Shown piece by piece: positions 24,076 through 37,100 of a stretch of DNA of 64,000 nt. How positions within the stretch are numbered: the first letter of the stretch is position 1; the number at the start of each line of letters is the position of its first letter. The position numbers and the translations under genes were made by a program. A model generated the notes under the pieces. That model did not search any database and had not been told where the DNA came from. It saw only the letters and a list, made by a program, of their open reading frames with translations. The stretch is from Absidia repens. Taxonomy: Eukaryota > Mucoromycota > Mucoromycetes > Mucorales > Cunninghamellaceae. The DNA lies in contig MCGE01000037.1 in NCBI GenBank assembly GCA_002105175.1, positions 159,001 through 223,000 of the forward strand. The letters are read 5' to 3'.

Positions 24076-24394
24076 GAAGTTGATGTTCTAAAAAAAAAAA
24101 GGAAAGAAAGAAAGAGGAAAAAAAAAAAAGGCCAACAGAAAATTTAAATCCATGAGAGGCGGAGTGCGAATGGTTCAGTCACTCTATTTTTCGACCTTCC
24201 ATTTTTTTTTAAAAAAGTATCTATCGACGACGCGCTGAGCACGACGGTTGGGCCCCAAGGGGCTGCCCACCAAAGTGCGAAATGGCGGAGGCTTTAATCC
24301 TATCCCATCGAAACCCACACTTTAATAAAAAACTGTGACACCCAGTAAATCGAAAAATTTCCAAAAGCTCCAGCGGAGCGCCAGAGCGTTTATT

Positions 24395-26187
24395 AAATAA
24401 AATAATAAAAAAGGGGAAAGAGTTGTAAGGTGTTTGGAACTATGGATGTAACTGATGAATGAGTATTTGCGGCTGGGGGATGTAACTGGAGAAATTGGCA
24501 ATTTGTGGATATGGGTATTTGCCTGAACACCGGAAATTTGAGACTGTGTGTCATACCCATATAGAAATGATAAGTATAATAGTTTGGGAAATGATAAGCG
24601 ACAAGCGACAAATGTCAGACATTAAGTGGGTGTCGTATTCCTGGTTCCTGCTTAGCAATATTTACATCAAAAGCATCTATGCCATCATCATTTGTATATC
24701 CGACTTATCTCTTCACTCTATTTTTACCCCTGAATTCCCACCTATTCTCACACTTGTCATTCAACACATCAGATAGCACACAGCCTCAATGATCCGTAGT
24801 CTCAAATGCACCGTTATCATGCTCCCATCCACAGCCACAAATATCTTCATTTTATTATAAAAAGACTTGACATTTTATCAATTAAATAAAAAACCATATC
24901 AATTGTATCACTTATTTTTACTCTTGTCTTTTTATCTCACATCCGTTTCAGTGGGTAAACTAAACCATGTAGAGTTACCCAAATTTTCTGCAAAGGTATC
25001 AGAAAGAGAACAACCACCTTGTTGATGTTGAATTGTGGTGGTTACTATCCTTGAGAAGAGAACAAAAGTTAATGATGTTGCATGTTGCTGTTTGTTATAA
25101 AAAAGACGGCTTCCACAAATCCACGAAATATTTCAAATCCCGCACACGTGAATTGTTTATTTATTTTTTCCCTCTTTTGCTTTTTTTCTCTTCTTCATCA
25201 TTATGACCTGTACGAGTTATGTTGATCTTAGATTAGTGTCAGGAGTAGTTTAGAGCGGAATTTAGTTCAGGGATACAAGCTGCATGGGGAAACCCGTTCA
25301 TTTTAGATCCAGGATCTGGAGCCACCATTAATTAGTTTTTGAAGCCTCCATTAGTTTAGTTAAGTATTGGTTTGTCCATAATTTGAATCTATAGTTGAAT
25401 AAAACATGTGCTTTTTTCTCTGCTTTAATGAAAAATATCGTATTGGTCTCCTTAATACATTGCCAAATAAAAGATTCCTTTTTTCTTACCATCATCCCGT
25501 ATTGATTACCATTGACTGTTGTTGTGCCTCAATAAAAGGTGTCCTTTTAGTAATTCTCATGTCTTGTACAATATATCAGATCAATTTTTACAATCGTTTA
25601 TATAGGTTAATTGACCATTCTTTATATCTCATAATATACAGTAATAGTCTTCCTCATGTTTTTAACTTCATGCTATATAAAATTCCTCGTCCCAATAAGC
25701 CCATCTCCTGTAGTTTTAGTGTCTGTCAATTTGCGTCAATAAAACATAATTAACTACAATATCGCCCATTGCATAGTGAACAATGCTGCTATTGTAGTGT
25801 TTTGTGGATGTCCTACCCAACACTAGCTTTCCGATTTACACAGCATGACTTCATCTCTTCCATGTTCCAGGATATGTCTGCTCGACCAGTCATATAAATG
25901 TATCTAGGTCGTTCTATATGTACAGACATCGATATAGAATATTTTGAGTTCTAGCTTTATCTGTGTCTGTTTGCCCCACCACAGAGATCTATCGAATGAT
26001 TGGCGATTCTAGGTCATTTGATATGAAAAGTGTCCCTATTCCCGCTCTATCATTCATATAAGTCAACCTAGGACCTTGTCCATCCATTTATTTAGATTAG
26101 ACATAAATTATGATTCCATATCACTATTATTTACATATTTAATTTTCATTCGTGACGGATATAATAAAAAATAAATTTCAAACTGTA
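24395..26187. other. Gene-free repeat region with one core copy
   Basis: It holds the second direct-repeat copy (24630-24925) and a subfamily-1 core copy at 25110-25420 (TTTCAAATCCCGCACACGTG, pyrimidine tract, GATCTTAGATTAGTGTCAGG, CATGGGGAAACCC, TTGAATAAAACATG). I see no gene; the open frame at 25406-25753 is low-complexity and has no family resemblance. Confidence 0.6.
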
Positions 26188-27107
26188 TGGTGCGGCTCAC
26201 TTATAATGTCAAATATTAGGCATGATCCTAGAAAACTGATAGTTTTTTAAAAAATGGCCACCTCAAAAAAACAATGTATAAACATGGTAATTCAGATCTT
26301 TAAGAACCAAACGTGTACATCAGTTGTTTTTTTTTTAATAAAAAAGAAAAACTTATCAGCCTTCAAAAAAAGAAGACTTTGGCTGGCTGGCCTAGGATTT
26401 GAAACGTATCTGATGTACTAAAAAGGAAAATGATATGTGCATTTATTTTGTAAAACACCGCGAAAACTGTAAAATATTATACAGAAAACAAGGTCTTGTT
26501 TTTTGCTCGTTCCCGCTCCCATATCAAGCGTAGCTAATAGATGTAGATGTAGATGTAGATGTAGATGTAGATGTAGATTGTAAGACTTGCAAATGAGGAT
26601 TAGTTTATGTATTTTTATTTACTATTTGTACAATAAAAAGCGCCGTCCCTTCTTTTTGTTGTTGTTGTTGTACGGACACACACCCGTTTGTATTTTTCTG
26701 CTTATAATAAGTCCATGTATATACATTTGGTAAGACAATCAAACAATGATAGAAAAAGGCAAGACAAAGTTTATTCAGTAGTAATTATAACAATGATAAC
26801 CAATACTAAACTAAGATGAAGGTTAATCTAACAGTGGTCCCAAATTCTGGATCCAAAATGAAAGGGGTTCCCCATGCATCTCGTAAGACCTGAGCTGAAA
26901 CCCCTTCTAAACTAGTCCTGACGCTAATCCCAGTTGAACATCATCCCATTGAGATCAATGAAATGGCGGTGACTTGAGGGGAAAAAATAAAAGAAATGAA
27001 AGGAAGGAGGAAAAAAAAAAGGCTTTAAAAGGTATTTTTTAAACTGCGATTGAAGCCATAAAATTGAAATAAAATTGAAAATTTGACATTATAAGTGAGC
27101 CGCACCA
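26188..27107. mobile_element. 920-bp TIR element flanked by TA
   Basis: Perfect 27-bp terminal inverted repeats start TGGTGCGGCTCACTTATAAT at 26188-26214 and end at 27081-27107. Both are bounded by TA (26186-26187 and 27108-27109), which fits a Tc1/mariner-type target duplication. There is no transposase. The interior holds a (TAGATG)n tract near 26530-26580, a TTGTTG run, and a minus-strand dispersed core copy at about 26755-26960. Confidence 0.75.
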
Positions 27108-27109
27108 TA

Positions 27110-28208
27110 TGTAGCCAATTGACGCTTAAAGTGCCCCACTAAGATACAAAATGGTTGGGTTGTCGAATTTCTTAAAAAACTGCAATTCAACAATGAACCC
27201 TCTCCCTGACACCTAGTAGATCAATTTTTTTGGAAATGTGAAATCAGGTTCAATTTCTGTTCTTACTAAGCTGCATGATACCTGCGCTTTAAATTTATGA
27301 TATTCTCCTCGAATTTCGCAAAGCAAAATGATAATAATTATCAGTCAGTAGATGCATCATCTTGGTTACTGTTTTCCATATATATATATATATATATATC
27401 CCTTATTTTATTCTCACACAGTATTAAAAAACCAAATAAACATCCACATCATCTCAAAATTTCTAACATGTATTTAAGTAAAAAGGTGCTGCTCAGTGAG
27501 GTATCTACCATTAACTGGATTGACGGTGACTGAAAACAGTTAAAACTTGGAATATCCATACCAAGATTTTTATCCCAGACCAGTTTCAAAGACTGACTGC
27601 ACCAATTTTCAAGTAGTGGGTTCTTCATGAGCAGTGTACTTATTTATTTTATCGATAATGATGCATACAAACACAATCCACCATTTACTCTTTTCTAATT
27701 ACTGTTCTATAGTCAGTAAAACCGGCAGATCCGGGCGTCAATTCAATCGACACAATGCCCAAAGTCAAACACTTTGCGTATCCTCGCGATCATTCATTAC
27801 ACAAAAGAATTTCGGATGTTGAATTGGTAATCAGGAAATGGGGATCGACTAAAACCATACTTCAAAAATGAACCACATATTTATACTGTCAAGTCAAGTA
27901 AACATAAGATAAAAAAGGACTGAGTACAATAATAAGACAATGATGATGTAATAATAGATAATTTTTTATTTTGTACAAAGGATCAACAAGAATGAATAGA
28001 GTAGAGTAATAATAGTTACATAGTAGTACAAACTAAGGTATGGTACGTGCACATATACAATTATAACTATATAAAATACATCAAGATGATAAAAATAGGA
28101 AGGAGGTAATAAAAGAAAAAGTAGAGCACATATAATACTAGTGAAATTGGTGGATTTGATAAAATAAAAGTGAGTGAAGTGTGGAAGGAGGTGGTGGGGT
28201 ATAACTAT
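27110..28208. other. Gene-free AT-rich interval
   Basis: It contains a (TA)n microsatellite at about 27380-27398 and short frames without recognisable products. The right end is the 3' UTR of the minus-strand gene ending at 28209. Confidence 0.5.
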
Positions 28209-28870
28209 CTAATGTAGTTGCTTGATAACATCTTCGTCCAGGTAGGCTTCGGCTTTCCACAAAGATATACTACCAGTAAGTTGTTGCTTTGACATGAATC
28301 CTTCTTCGCGTACAATAGATTGAATAGATTCCTATATTTCAATAACGAAGTAGCTTTGTCAACATACTTTCCTAAAATATTTAGTATGAATGATTTAGTG
28401 TCCCTTACCTTGACCATAAATTCTTGTTCAAACATATGGATACATTGTCGATAAAGTCCAAACTGGGGATCATCTTCCGGTACTTGATCAAACCGTTCAT
28501 GCATGGCTTCCAACACTTGTCGCACTATTTTAAAAAGAATGATAAAGGTTAGCACCCATGGCGACTTCGTAAAAAAAAAAAAAGGAGGGGGGAAGAGTTG
28601 CTTTCGTACTTCCAGCCAAGATATCGGCCATATCAGAAAGCGCAGTGACATTGCCGGTAGACTGTTCTATTTCGACGCTTGATAAAATAGTAGCACCTTT
28701 ACCGTTCCAAGTGGTCCAAGCTTCTAAACTATAAATATACAACGACAAAGAGGATTCATTAGACCAAAATAACACACAATTGAGGTAAAAAAAATAAAAA
28801 AATACAACACTTGCCATTGTGTCATATTTTTTAGTGGAATAGATTTCGCGGTATTTTTACTAGAGGACAT
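28209..28870 (-). CDS. Small conserved-looking helical protein, function unknown
   Basis: Four exons on the minus strand: 28870-28815, 28728-28610, 28524-28409 and 28331-28209. Phase is continuous, giving 137 aa. I do not recognise the family. The product is rich in predicted helix and charged residues (DMADILAGMRQVLEAMHERF, MFEQEFMVKESI), with no signal peptide or membrane segment, and could be a subunit of a larger complex. Intron 1 uses a GC donor (TG|GCAAGT); the nearby GT would put a stop into the reading frame. The start lies 211 bp from the ATG of the divergent ankyrin gene, so the two share a promoter region. Confidence 0.7.
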
Positions 28871-29081
28871 GATGTTGAATAGCGTGAGTCATCAAAAGTA
28901 AGAACAAAAGGCGGGTAAAAAAAAATAAAATAAAATGTGCACACAGCGGGATTTTAAATATATTTCGACTGGGATCACTCGACAAAAAAAAGGAGGGCGA
29001 TGAATTTTTTGTGCCATATTTCTTTTTTCCTTTCTCTTCATCCAACAATTCGTATCATCACCATTACTATATTACTAAAAC

Positions 29082-29427
29082 ATGGATTTTTTGTTAACGG
29101 TATCACGGAACGATATTGAGAAAGCACGACAGTTATTACAAACGGGGATAGACGTCAACTGCCCAATTTTATGGAACGCCAAAAACACCTATTCGCCTGT
29201 CATACCCGCCGACATTACTTCAAGACCTGATCTATTAGCAAAACTCCAATCGGATCAAGAATATCATTCTCGTCCTTTGAACATTGCAGTACTTGGTGGT
29301 CATGTTGACATGGTACGGTTACTACTAAGTGCAGGTGCTGATATCAATATGAAAGATGGTCGTGGAAGGTAGGTGAAAACGTCTCATTCAGGGGCTTTTT
29401 TGAGCAAGTGGGATGGAGTTGATGAAC

Positions 29428-29473
<46 letters not shown>

Positions 29474-32400
29474 AGAGAAGGAAAACAACAGACAACAATA
29501 GCAATAAATGTCTACTCACTTCCAACTTCTTTTTACAATCTATTAGGACTGCCTTGATTTGTGCTATCTATGGCTTGGATTTGGATGCATCGAATATTAA
29601 CACTTCCAACTTGAATTTGATCTCTCAAACACATGATGCTCATTTTTCTATCATGAAAAATGTATTATTACGACATCCAAACTTGTATGTGGCTACCTTA
29701 GACTCTCCGCAATATGAAATAAAAGGTATTACTCCACTTTGTCTGGCAAGTTATTTGGGTAAATCCGAAATCATTCAACTTTTACTGGAAGATGGTCGTG
29801 TGGATGTTGATGGAACAGACAGTAAAAACGCTTCTGCTTTGATGTATGCAGGTAAAAAAAAAAAAAAAAAAAATACCGGAAGAACATTTAAGGAGGCTTG
29901 AAAAAAGGGGTTATACCCAAACTAACTTTGCTTCTATTTCATCTATTATAGCCCGTGATGGAAACTTGCCTATCGTTCAAATGCTCCTTAGCTATGATGC
30001 CTCTCCTGATATCACAGATAGTCACGGTTGGTCAGCTATCCAATATGCTGAAAATAATCCTGATATTGTTCAGTCTTGTGAAGAAGCATTACGGAGAAAA
30101 CGCCCTGATATCTCTGTAAGTTGATTGTATTTATGACTTTTTATGAAGAACAAACAATATTCATTCTTATTATATTATTCTGATTTTAGACGATACATGC
30201 TCCTATTAATCCCGTTGCTCGGTATCCTGTCAGCTACACGAAACTCTCGACACTCATATCATCACTCCCTCAATATCAATCTTCTCTTTCTCACTTGGAA
30301 TTCGATACTTTAGAAGACGTTGACTTGATGGATCCAGTCGCTGCTCCTATTATCCAGTTGGTCCAAACCGCCTTCTTACATTCAATCAAATCACACGATC
30401 ATATATCCTTACAAACACTCTTATTATGGTCTCCTCCCTTGCGACACGATAATCGATCATCTGGTGTTCTTTTAATCAATTATCATGATTCAAAAACTGG
30501 TCTCACTGCTATTCATCATGCTATGCGTGCCAAACCACTACCTTCTCTTGATACTTTGGCCATGCTATATCAAGCTGGTGCAGATATCAATGCTCAAACA
30601 TATTATGGTCGTACTGCTCTTCATCATCTTGCCCGGATTGGTGTAGACAAGGATGGAAAATCTTGGGGAATACAAAAAAGTGCTACAAAAGCAGCTGCAA
30701 CCCAACAACAACGACCACATAATCCTCGATTGCGTGCCAATTCATCATCATCATCAACACAGCCTTCAATGCCAACTCATTTCGAGGAAACTGAAGATAC
30801 CTCAACCGCAATTCATACCTCAACTTATTCCCAACAATCGTCAGCAACTACACCAGTGTCACCTTCATTTGAAAATCGTCTATCTACTGTCAGTGCCATG
30901 TCCGCACGATCCGCAAATTCCGATACCACATCAAGAACGTCCATGGTCGATGTGTCTCAAGATCCAATTACGCAGTCCGTACTGGCAGCCCCGACTGTTC
31001 CTGCTCATCTCGGTCTTTGTGCCTCTTTGCTCATACATTTTGGTGCCTTGGTCAATATTGCTGATCCTACTGGAAATACCCCTCTCCATTTTGCTGCCGA
31101 ATTTGGTGCCGTGTCGGAAGTTCTGGAGGTTTTGATTATGGATGGAAATGCTGATCTACATTTGAAAAACAAGAAACAACAAACACCTCTGGACATCTGC
31201 AAGACAGAAGAAATTCGGAAATCCATGTTAGGTAATTAGACGACAGTGATACTAGACATAAAAAACAGACCTCGTTTCTAATTCAATTTTCTCAAAAAAA
31301 TCATATAGCATGGGAACATGAACGAAAAACTTCCAGTAGGACTAAATCACGCGTCTCCTACACCAGCAATAATGGAAATATAAAACCATTCGATACAGCA
31401 AGCGATTATCGCCATTCTTTGACGCGGTCCATCTCACGATCCACAATCCAATCAGCAACACTCCACGGCGATTTTCGTAGTAGCAATGGCGGAAAATGGG
31501 GTGGAAATATGGCAGCAGCGACAGCAACATCACCACCATCGATATTCCTCCCCACCTCAATATCGGAAGCGGCGGCCAACAGAAATAAGGAACTCAAGAA
31601 AAAAGGTGATGTCCTGGATCAAATTGACGCGGACTTTGAAAAGATTCTCAATGCGTTTTTCAGTTATCAAACCACCTTTACCGATTCGATCGAAAAAGCC
31701 TTGGCCTATATCACTGAAACAATTCTCCAATCATGGCAGTCTGATAAGGCGGATGGAGCAGATGACGAAGATATCGTATCGACACCAACAACAGTAGCGC
31801 CTTCAGCATCACCAGATTCCATGGCTTATTTAGAACGGACAATTGTACAGCTACGATTCGAACTACGCGAAGCCCATGATATGTTCGACCAAACAGACCA
31901 GCGCGCGGAAAAGGTGATGCTGCATTACCGGGAAGAACTTGAACAAGTCGAACAAATACATCAAGCGGATTGCGATTTATTGGATTTGCAACAAGACAAG
32001 GTGGAGAAATTATTTGACGTGTTTGAACGAATCGATAGCCGGTTTTGTCAACTGGAAGTGGATCAAGATGAACTGATAGGTCAGGTTGAAAATTGGCAAA
32101 AGCTGGCGTCACGACATTTGCAGCATTTGGAAGAACAAGGACAACAAGATTACAGTGATTGGAACATTGGTGAAACAGATCTACAATCATGTGTGACGAA
32201 TTTGGTACAAGCTCTGGTGATACTCATGACAATACCTACCAATGATCCTGTTTTGTATCTTCGTGAAGACCGGTCAAGACTTTGCCGTGATCTCAGCCAA
32301 GTCATCCAAAAGGTGTTACAAGTTCCTGCTACCGATTGTCTCTCCAATGAACGTGCAACGCTTGAAGAAAAGTGGCAACAGGTTGACCAAATATTGACCA

Positions 32401-34427
32401 AACCGGCTCCAACGTCAGCATCACACGATGAAAGAACAGTTGAAGAGCACATGACAGCATCAACAACAACAACATCGAAAACGATTGACGATACCTTCAG
32501 TAATGCAAAACCAGCGACACATTGGCAAAGACAACTTCTAACGGCATCATTATACTCGGTATCCCAAAAGACGACCAAACCTCAACAGGGCTATTGCTCA
32601 TTGAACGAACTCGAACTTTCTTTCGACATCCTCAGCACTAATCTCTCAGAAATTGAAAAAGACATGGACGATCTGAACAATCAATCCAATCAGGTGATGG
32701 AGGGTAAAAAACGTATGTACGATGTCTGTCTCGCATTAGAAAAGGAACTGGAAGCGCTTCAAAATGATCAAAGCAAGTCCATCTCAGCGGATCGATCGGA
32801 AACTGTAGTTCGTCGTGAATTGGATCAAGTGATGCAGTGCACCAAAGTGTTGTTTGATCGGCAATCCATACTGGATCAAGAAGCTACCATACTGAAAAAA
32901 GAACACGTATCAATCGAAAAACAGCTCGATGATACCAAAGAAGCACTTCGTCAAGTACGTCCGCCGCTTTTACTACAAGGGTTACTGGAACGATTAGAAA
33001 CTGAGGAAGGACCAATGATACGCGTGGAAAAGGATTGGCAAGAAGACGCAAGTTTGGTGGCTACGTTTATGGATGAAGATGATTCTTACGTAAATGGTGG
33101 TGATGGTTTGATAGTGGATTCTGGATATACACCGCCATCATCATACTCCTCATGTTCTTCTGGGAATGACACCAAGGTGGGAACGACAAGTAGCAGCAGC
33201 AGCGCCATGTCCCTGCGTATGAAGAAAACCTTTCCGACGCCATTATCAACCCAGTGCTTGATCTCTCGTATGGATGCCAGTCTCTACTGCCTCAAAGTGC
33301 TGGCAGCCCATCATATCAGCCGCTCTCGACAGTCTCTATTGGAAGTACAAGCCAGTCTGACGCAAGCCAGTGAAGAAGTAGACGAAGCTCGGAATCAAAT
33401 GACGACACTATATGGTGATGCAGCTGAAGTTGCTCGGCAGGTGTATGTCTTCAAGACCGAAGTAGAAATGATCATCCGCCATCGGAAGGAAGAAGTGGTC
33501 AAGGTATGGGAAGTGGTCGATGAAGTTTCTGTGGGAATTGACACTAACGCTGCGGCTCAACAACATCAACAAGAACGAGAACAGAAACAACAAGCACAAA
33601 GTACGACCAAGGAGTCTCATCATTTAACGGATCGACATCATTACCAGCAACAACAGGCACCAGCATCATCAGTAACACGAGCGGCAGAAGGTGAAACAGA
33701 CGATCAAGATCGCCATCAATGGATTCTACGTGAACTGGAGCGATTCCAAATTGTACATGAAAACCTTCAAGATGCCATCGAGGAATTGAAACGTGAACAG
33801 GCTGACATTGGACAGCGGATCCGACATGTGGCTACCTCATTGATTGAACCTCAGGTGGATCGTTTGGTTGGTCAAAGTGAACGGTCCCTACTTTCCATTA
33901 GTGATTGTTTAGCGGAATTGATGGATGGAATTCGTATTCATGATCTTGGATTGAATTTGGATGAAAAGGATACTGGCTCAACAATGATCAGGTAATTTTA
34001 GTTTATACTTTATTTTTTTTTTTTTTTTTTTTTTTGAAAAAAATTATTCATATCTTGTTTTTTCCATTCCAGTACGAGCTCCAACGGTACAAGCCCTGCA
34101 AGGTTTTCACGCCTGACAAGTCTCAGCAACTCAACAACACACAAATCACCACCATCATCACCATCAACACCTCATCATCGGCTTTCCATAGTCAGCGGCC
34201 GATCAGCTTCAACAGCAGCAGGATTGGGTGGCACAGCCGTCGCGAACAACAACAAACGCTCGTCTTTGGCTATGAGTATTCGTACTTCCGATCGAAAACG
34301 AATGTCTGTCATGTCCACATCAAGTTTATCCTCGTTGTCCTCGTACCAACAAGAACGTATGCTATCCCGTGCGTCCAATCTTAGTCAAGTACTTAGCAAA
34401 CATCGGTCCTCTTCTCAATACCATTAG
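29082..34427 (+). CDS. Giant ankyrin-repeat and coiled-coil protein
   Basis: Six exons: 29082-29368, 29547-29851, 29952-30115, 30190-31231, 31309-33991 and 34073-34427, phase-continuous, 1611 aa. The N-terminal ~600 residues hold two groups of ankyrin repeats (for example RPLNIAVLGGHVDMVRLLLS, TPLCLASYLGKSEIIQLLLE and TPLHFAAEFGAVSEVLEVLI), separated by a Ser/Thr-rich linker. From about 710 to 1490 the protein is dominated by heptad-like, Glu/Gln/Leu-rich coiled coil. The last ~120 residues are a basic Ser-rich tail. There is no catalytic domain or membrane segment. It is likely a cytoplasmic scaffold or cytoskeletal/trafficking adaptor, inferred from architecture only. Intron 1 contains 42 consecutive A. 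The next gene starts only 155 bp downstream. Confidence 0.88.
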
Positions 34428-34528
34428 CTGTTTATTTTAATACTATTTAGTTTAATACCTCTTACTTTTTTTTGTGTTTTTGTTTATATTTGGATGTAGT
34501 GTAACATCAAAGCGAACCCTTTCCTTAG

Positions 34529-34534
34529 AATAAA
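34529..34534 (+). terminator. Poly(A) signal of the ankyrin gene
   Basis: AATAAA about 100 bp after the stop and about 50 bp before the ATG of the next gene, so the two transcription units are almost contiguous. Confidence 0.5.
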
Positions 34535-34581
34535 AGGTATCTGCTTCTTTCTGTTTCTATTCTTTCTATTCTTTTAATTAT

Positions 34582-36575
34582 ATGCATTTTATCTTCCAAG
34601 CTTTACATAGACGGGTAATAAGAACTGGATATTCAGCTGCTCATTTATCTTACCTTTTTTTTTTTTTTTTTTTTTTTTCTTTGGATTGCTGTTATTGGGC
34701 AGCCGTTGGAACCAAAGTCTCTTGCAATCAGTCGTGGTGTCTCGGCCATCTTACTTTCTTTGGTATTTTTGGCATATGTCGGCTTTTTGATTTACCAGGT
34801 ATTTTTTGTTTTTTCTTTCTCACTCGTTTTATATATATCTAACGTTATAATAGATTTATACTGATAGTCGCCTATTGATTATAACCACTCAGAATCTTCA
34901 CTCCTATCCTTCTCCTGATGTCGAAATGTGCGTGTATGGAAGCAGGTGGGAAATTTCGTCATGTGCACTCATTACGATGGATTACGATAGTCAAGTGGTT
35001 CCAAGATGTACACCTTACTTGATTGGCTCACCTGCGGACAACGAAGGACCTCAGTGGTGTTGGGTGTTTAAAACAGATCAGCTTGAATTTGGCGTGGAAC
35101 TTGGCAACACAGCAGAAGCATCTCCCTCACCAGAACAATCACAAATAAAGACAATACGACGAGTTGATATTTACTGGGCCATATCTAACCTGACAGCATA
35201 CAATCTCTACAACCCTTGGGCCCCGTCGGTGACAGTAACACTGTATTCGCCTGGGTTCAGCTCCTGGAGAATTAAACCAGCGAACATGATTCCTCAACAG
35301 GTAAGGCGTCATTCTTTAAAGGGCAAAATCAATTAGTAATCATCCCTGTTATTCCTATTATTCCGTAGGCTACAGCTTGGCGCAACCTTCAGCTTCAACA
35401 TTATGTGTCCAGCACTATCATGAACTACTGGAACACGATATACTTTACTCCAGCAAGATATCGAGCGATTCGGCCTTACGATCCATTGTCCATATTAGGA
35501 ATAGTAAGTCAAAATATAAAAACCATCACAGATTCTGATTCATTTTTAACCATTTTGTGATAGAACTCGTCTTTTATAGACATTGATACCCTCCATACTT
35601 CGCAGCATGATTGGCCGCTCAATAATGCAAGCATCAATTATACCAAATATGGGGTAAGTCAAAAAATGCCATTAAACTTTCAAACGAGTATTGTTATTTA
35701 CATGAAATATCTATAGGAGTATCAAGGCGTGCTCTCTTTTTTGCTATCAGCAGGTGATATGGAGGTCAGGGTAAGCCAAAAAAAGAAAAGCTCTGATCTG
35801 TATCTATATCTATTTTAAGAACATATTCAAATTGAAATTCACTCAACTTTTTTAGACAGAACAGCGTAATCACACTCTCTTGGCAGCATTGGCTTTGGCA
35901 GGTGGCTGTTATGGTGTTATCTTCGCAATTTACTGTGTTTTGTACGGTACACCGAAACTCGCGCCGTTTGGACTGACGCACGGAATGTCGATATGGTATT
36001 ATCGTGGTAAAAGCAAATTAGGACGGAAGAAAACAGACGTCGACGAAGAGGATCATTCATCACCAACAAACTTGCATGTACATCGTAGCAGCAAAAATCA
36101 TTTATTATCCATGGACGGCACAAGCATTCACAGCAATAGCAGTCTGGATAGTCACGAACAGCTCACTACAAACGACAACCATCATTCCTTGGAATCTATT
36201 CACCCTGCAATGATTCGAATGGACACCATCAACAGGACTGCTGTAAGTAATGGCGCAGGTAAAAATCAACTTGTTGACGAAAGCAACTCTGTACCTTCTA
36301 CCGCAGCACCAGCATCAGCACCGGCAATACAGTCACCATCAACGGCCTCTTCCTCTCACTATTTTACTCATCTTGAATCTCGAGTGCAAGAGTTGGAATC
36401 TATCTTACGAGAATATTTTTTGGATGTAGACTACTTGGATGCGCTGCGAACAAGGCAACGGGAATACATAGAAGCAGGGGCAGCAGCAACAATAACAGAG
36501 AACCGCCGACAGTCTTTTGCTCTGCCTTATGGCACCCATACTCGGAAATCAATTACTGGTCAAGAATGGACTTAG
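34582..36575 (+). CDS. Two-TM membrane protein, paralog A of a tandem pair
   Basis: Seven exons: 34582-34614, 34703-34798, 34854-35300, 35369-35503, 35564-35653, 35717-35770, 35856-36575 (524 aa). After a short N-terminus comes a hydrophobic segment (ILLSLVFLAYVGFLIY, about 26-43). Next is a region of about 260 aa, probably extracytoplasmic, with paired Cys and N-x-T sites, then a second TM (LAALALAGGCYGVIFAIYCV). The long Ser/Thr-rich tail contains a conserved helix (LESRVQELESILREYF) and a C-terminal RKSITGQEW motif. I do not recognise the family or a function. The neighbour at 37101-39134 has the same exon pattern, so the pair arose by tandem duplication. Confidence 0.85.
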
Positions 36576-37100
36576 GATGGTGTTTATAGTGTTCATCAGT
36601 TATTTTAATACATATTGTATCCCCTTATTGAAATGAATTCCCCATTTCTATAGTTTATATCTTTTACATCTTCTATATCGTCTCTTCTTCGAATAGATTT
36701 AGTTATATTATATTTTATATCAGTTTTACAATAAAAAACGTTTTATGCTTATTGAAAGCGACAGTGTAATCAAATGGGTCACTAGGGAAAGTGTGTGTGT
36801 GTGATGCGGGCAATCTCTTCTATCATATGTGTGTGATAGTACAAAATAAAGTATGTTTTGATGGATGATCATTAGATGGCTTGCGGCTTGATCCATAAAA
36901 TATAAAGTTATGAAATATCAAGATGTTTTGTGGCTCATAAAAAAAAAACCTAGAAATGGGTTAGTAGAGACAAAATAGGCTTGTTGAGGATGATGGCTTT
37001 GTGTTTATTGTTACGCAAGCTATTAGTAGAAGTAGAAAAAGCCAAGCTTCTCTCTTGTTTTTTCTTTATTATCTTTTCTTTTTTCTTTTTACCATACATA
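36576..37100. other. Intergenic between the paralogs
   Basis: 3' UTR of paralog A with a poly(A) signal at 36730, a short (GT)n run near 36790, and AT-rich sequence. No gene seen. Confidence 0.5.
36730..36735 (+). terminator. Poly(A) signal of paralog A
   Basis: AATAAA (in TTTTACAATAAAAAACG) about 155 bp after the stop. Confidence 0.5.

Larger units (their letters stand above)
22191..24394. repeat. 2.2-kb palindrome: two repeat-family copies, tail to tail
   Basis: The left arm 22191-23096 (+) and right arm 23512-24394 (-) are highly similar over about 0.9 kb. The outer ends begin AATAAACGCTCTGGCGCTCC with a GCTCC-GCT-GGAGC hairpin. Then come CCGCCATTTCGCACT..GGTGGGC, a pyrimidine tract, the family core (CATGGGGAAACCCTTCCATT) and a shared TAAAGATCTATGACTTTGAA-type end. 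The spacer is 23097-23511. The left arm carries an extra 120-bp direct duplication (from about 22261 and 22381) that the right arm lacks. Confidence 0.85.

Noticed and set aside
22191..24394. Helitron
   Set aside because: Hairpins near the ends are suggestive, but I find no TC...CTRR termini and no Rep/helicase coding.
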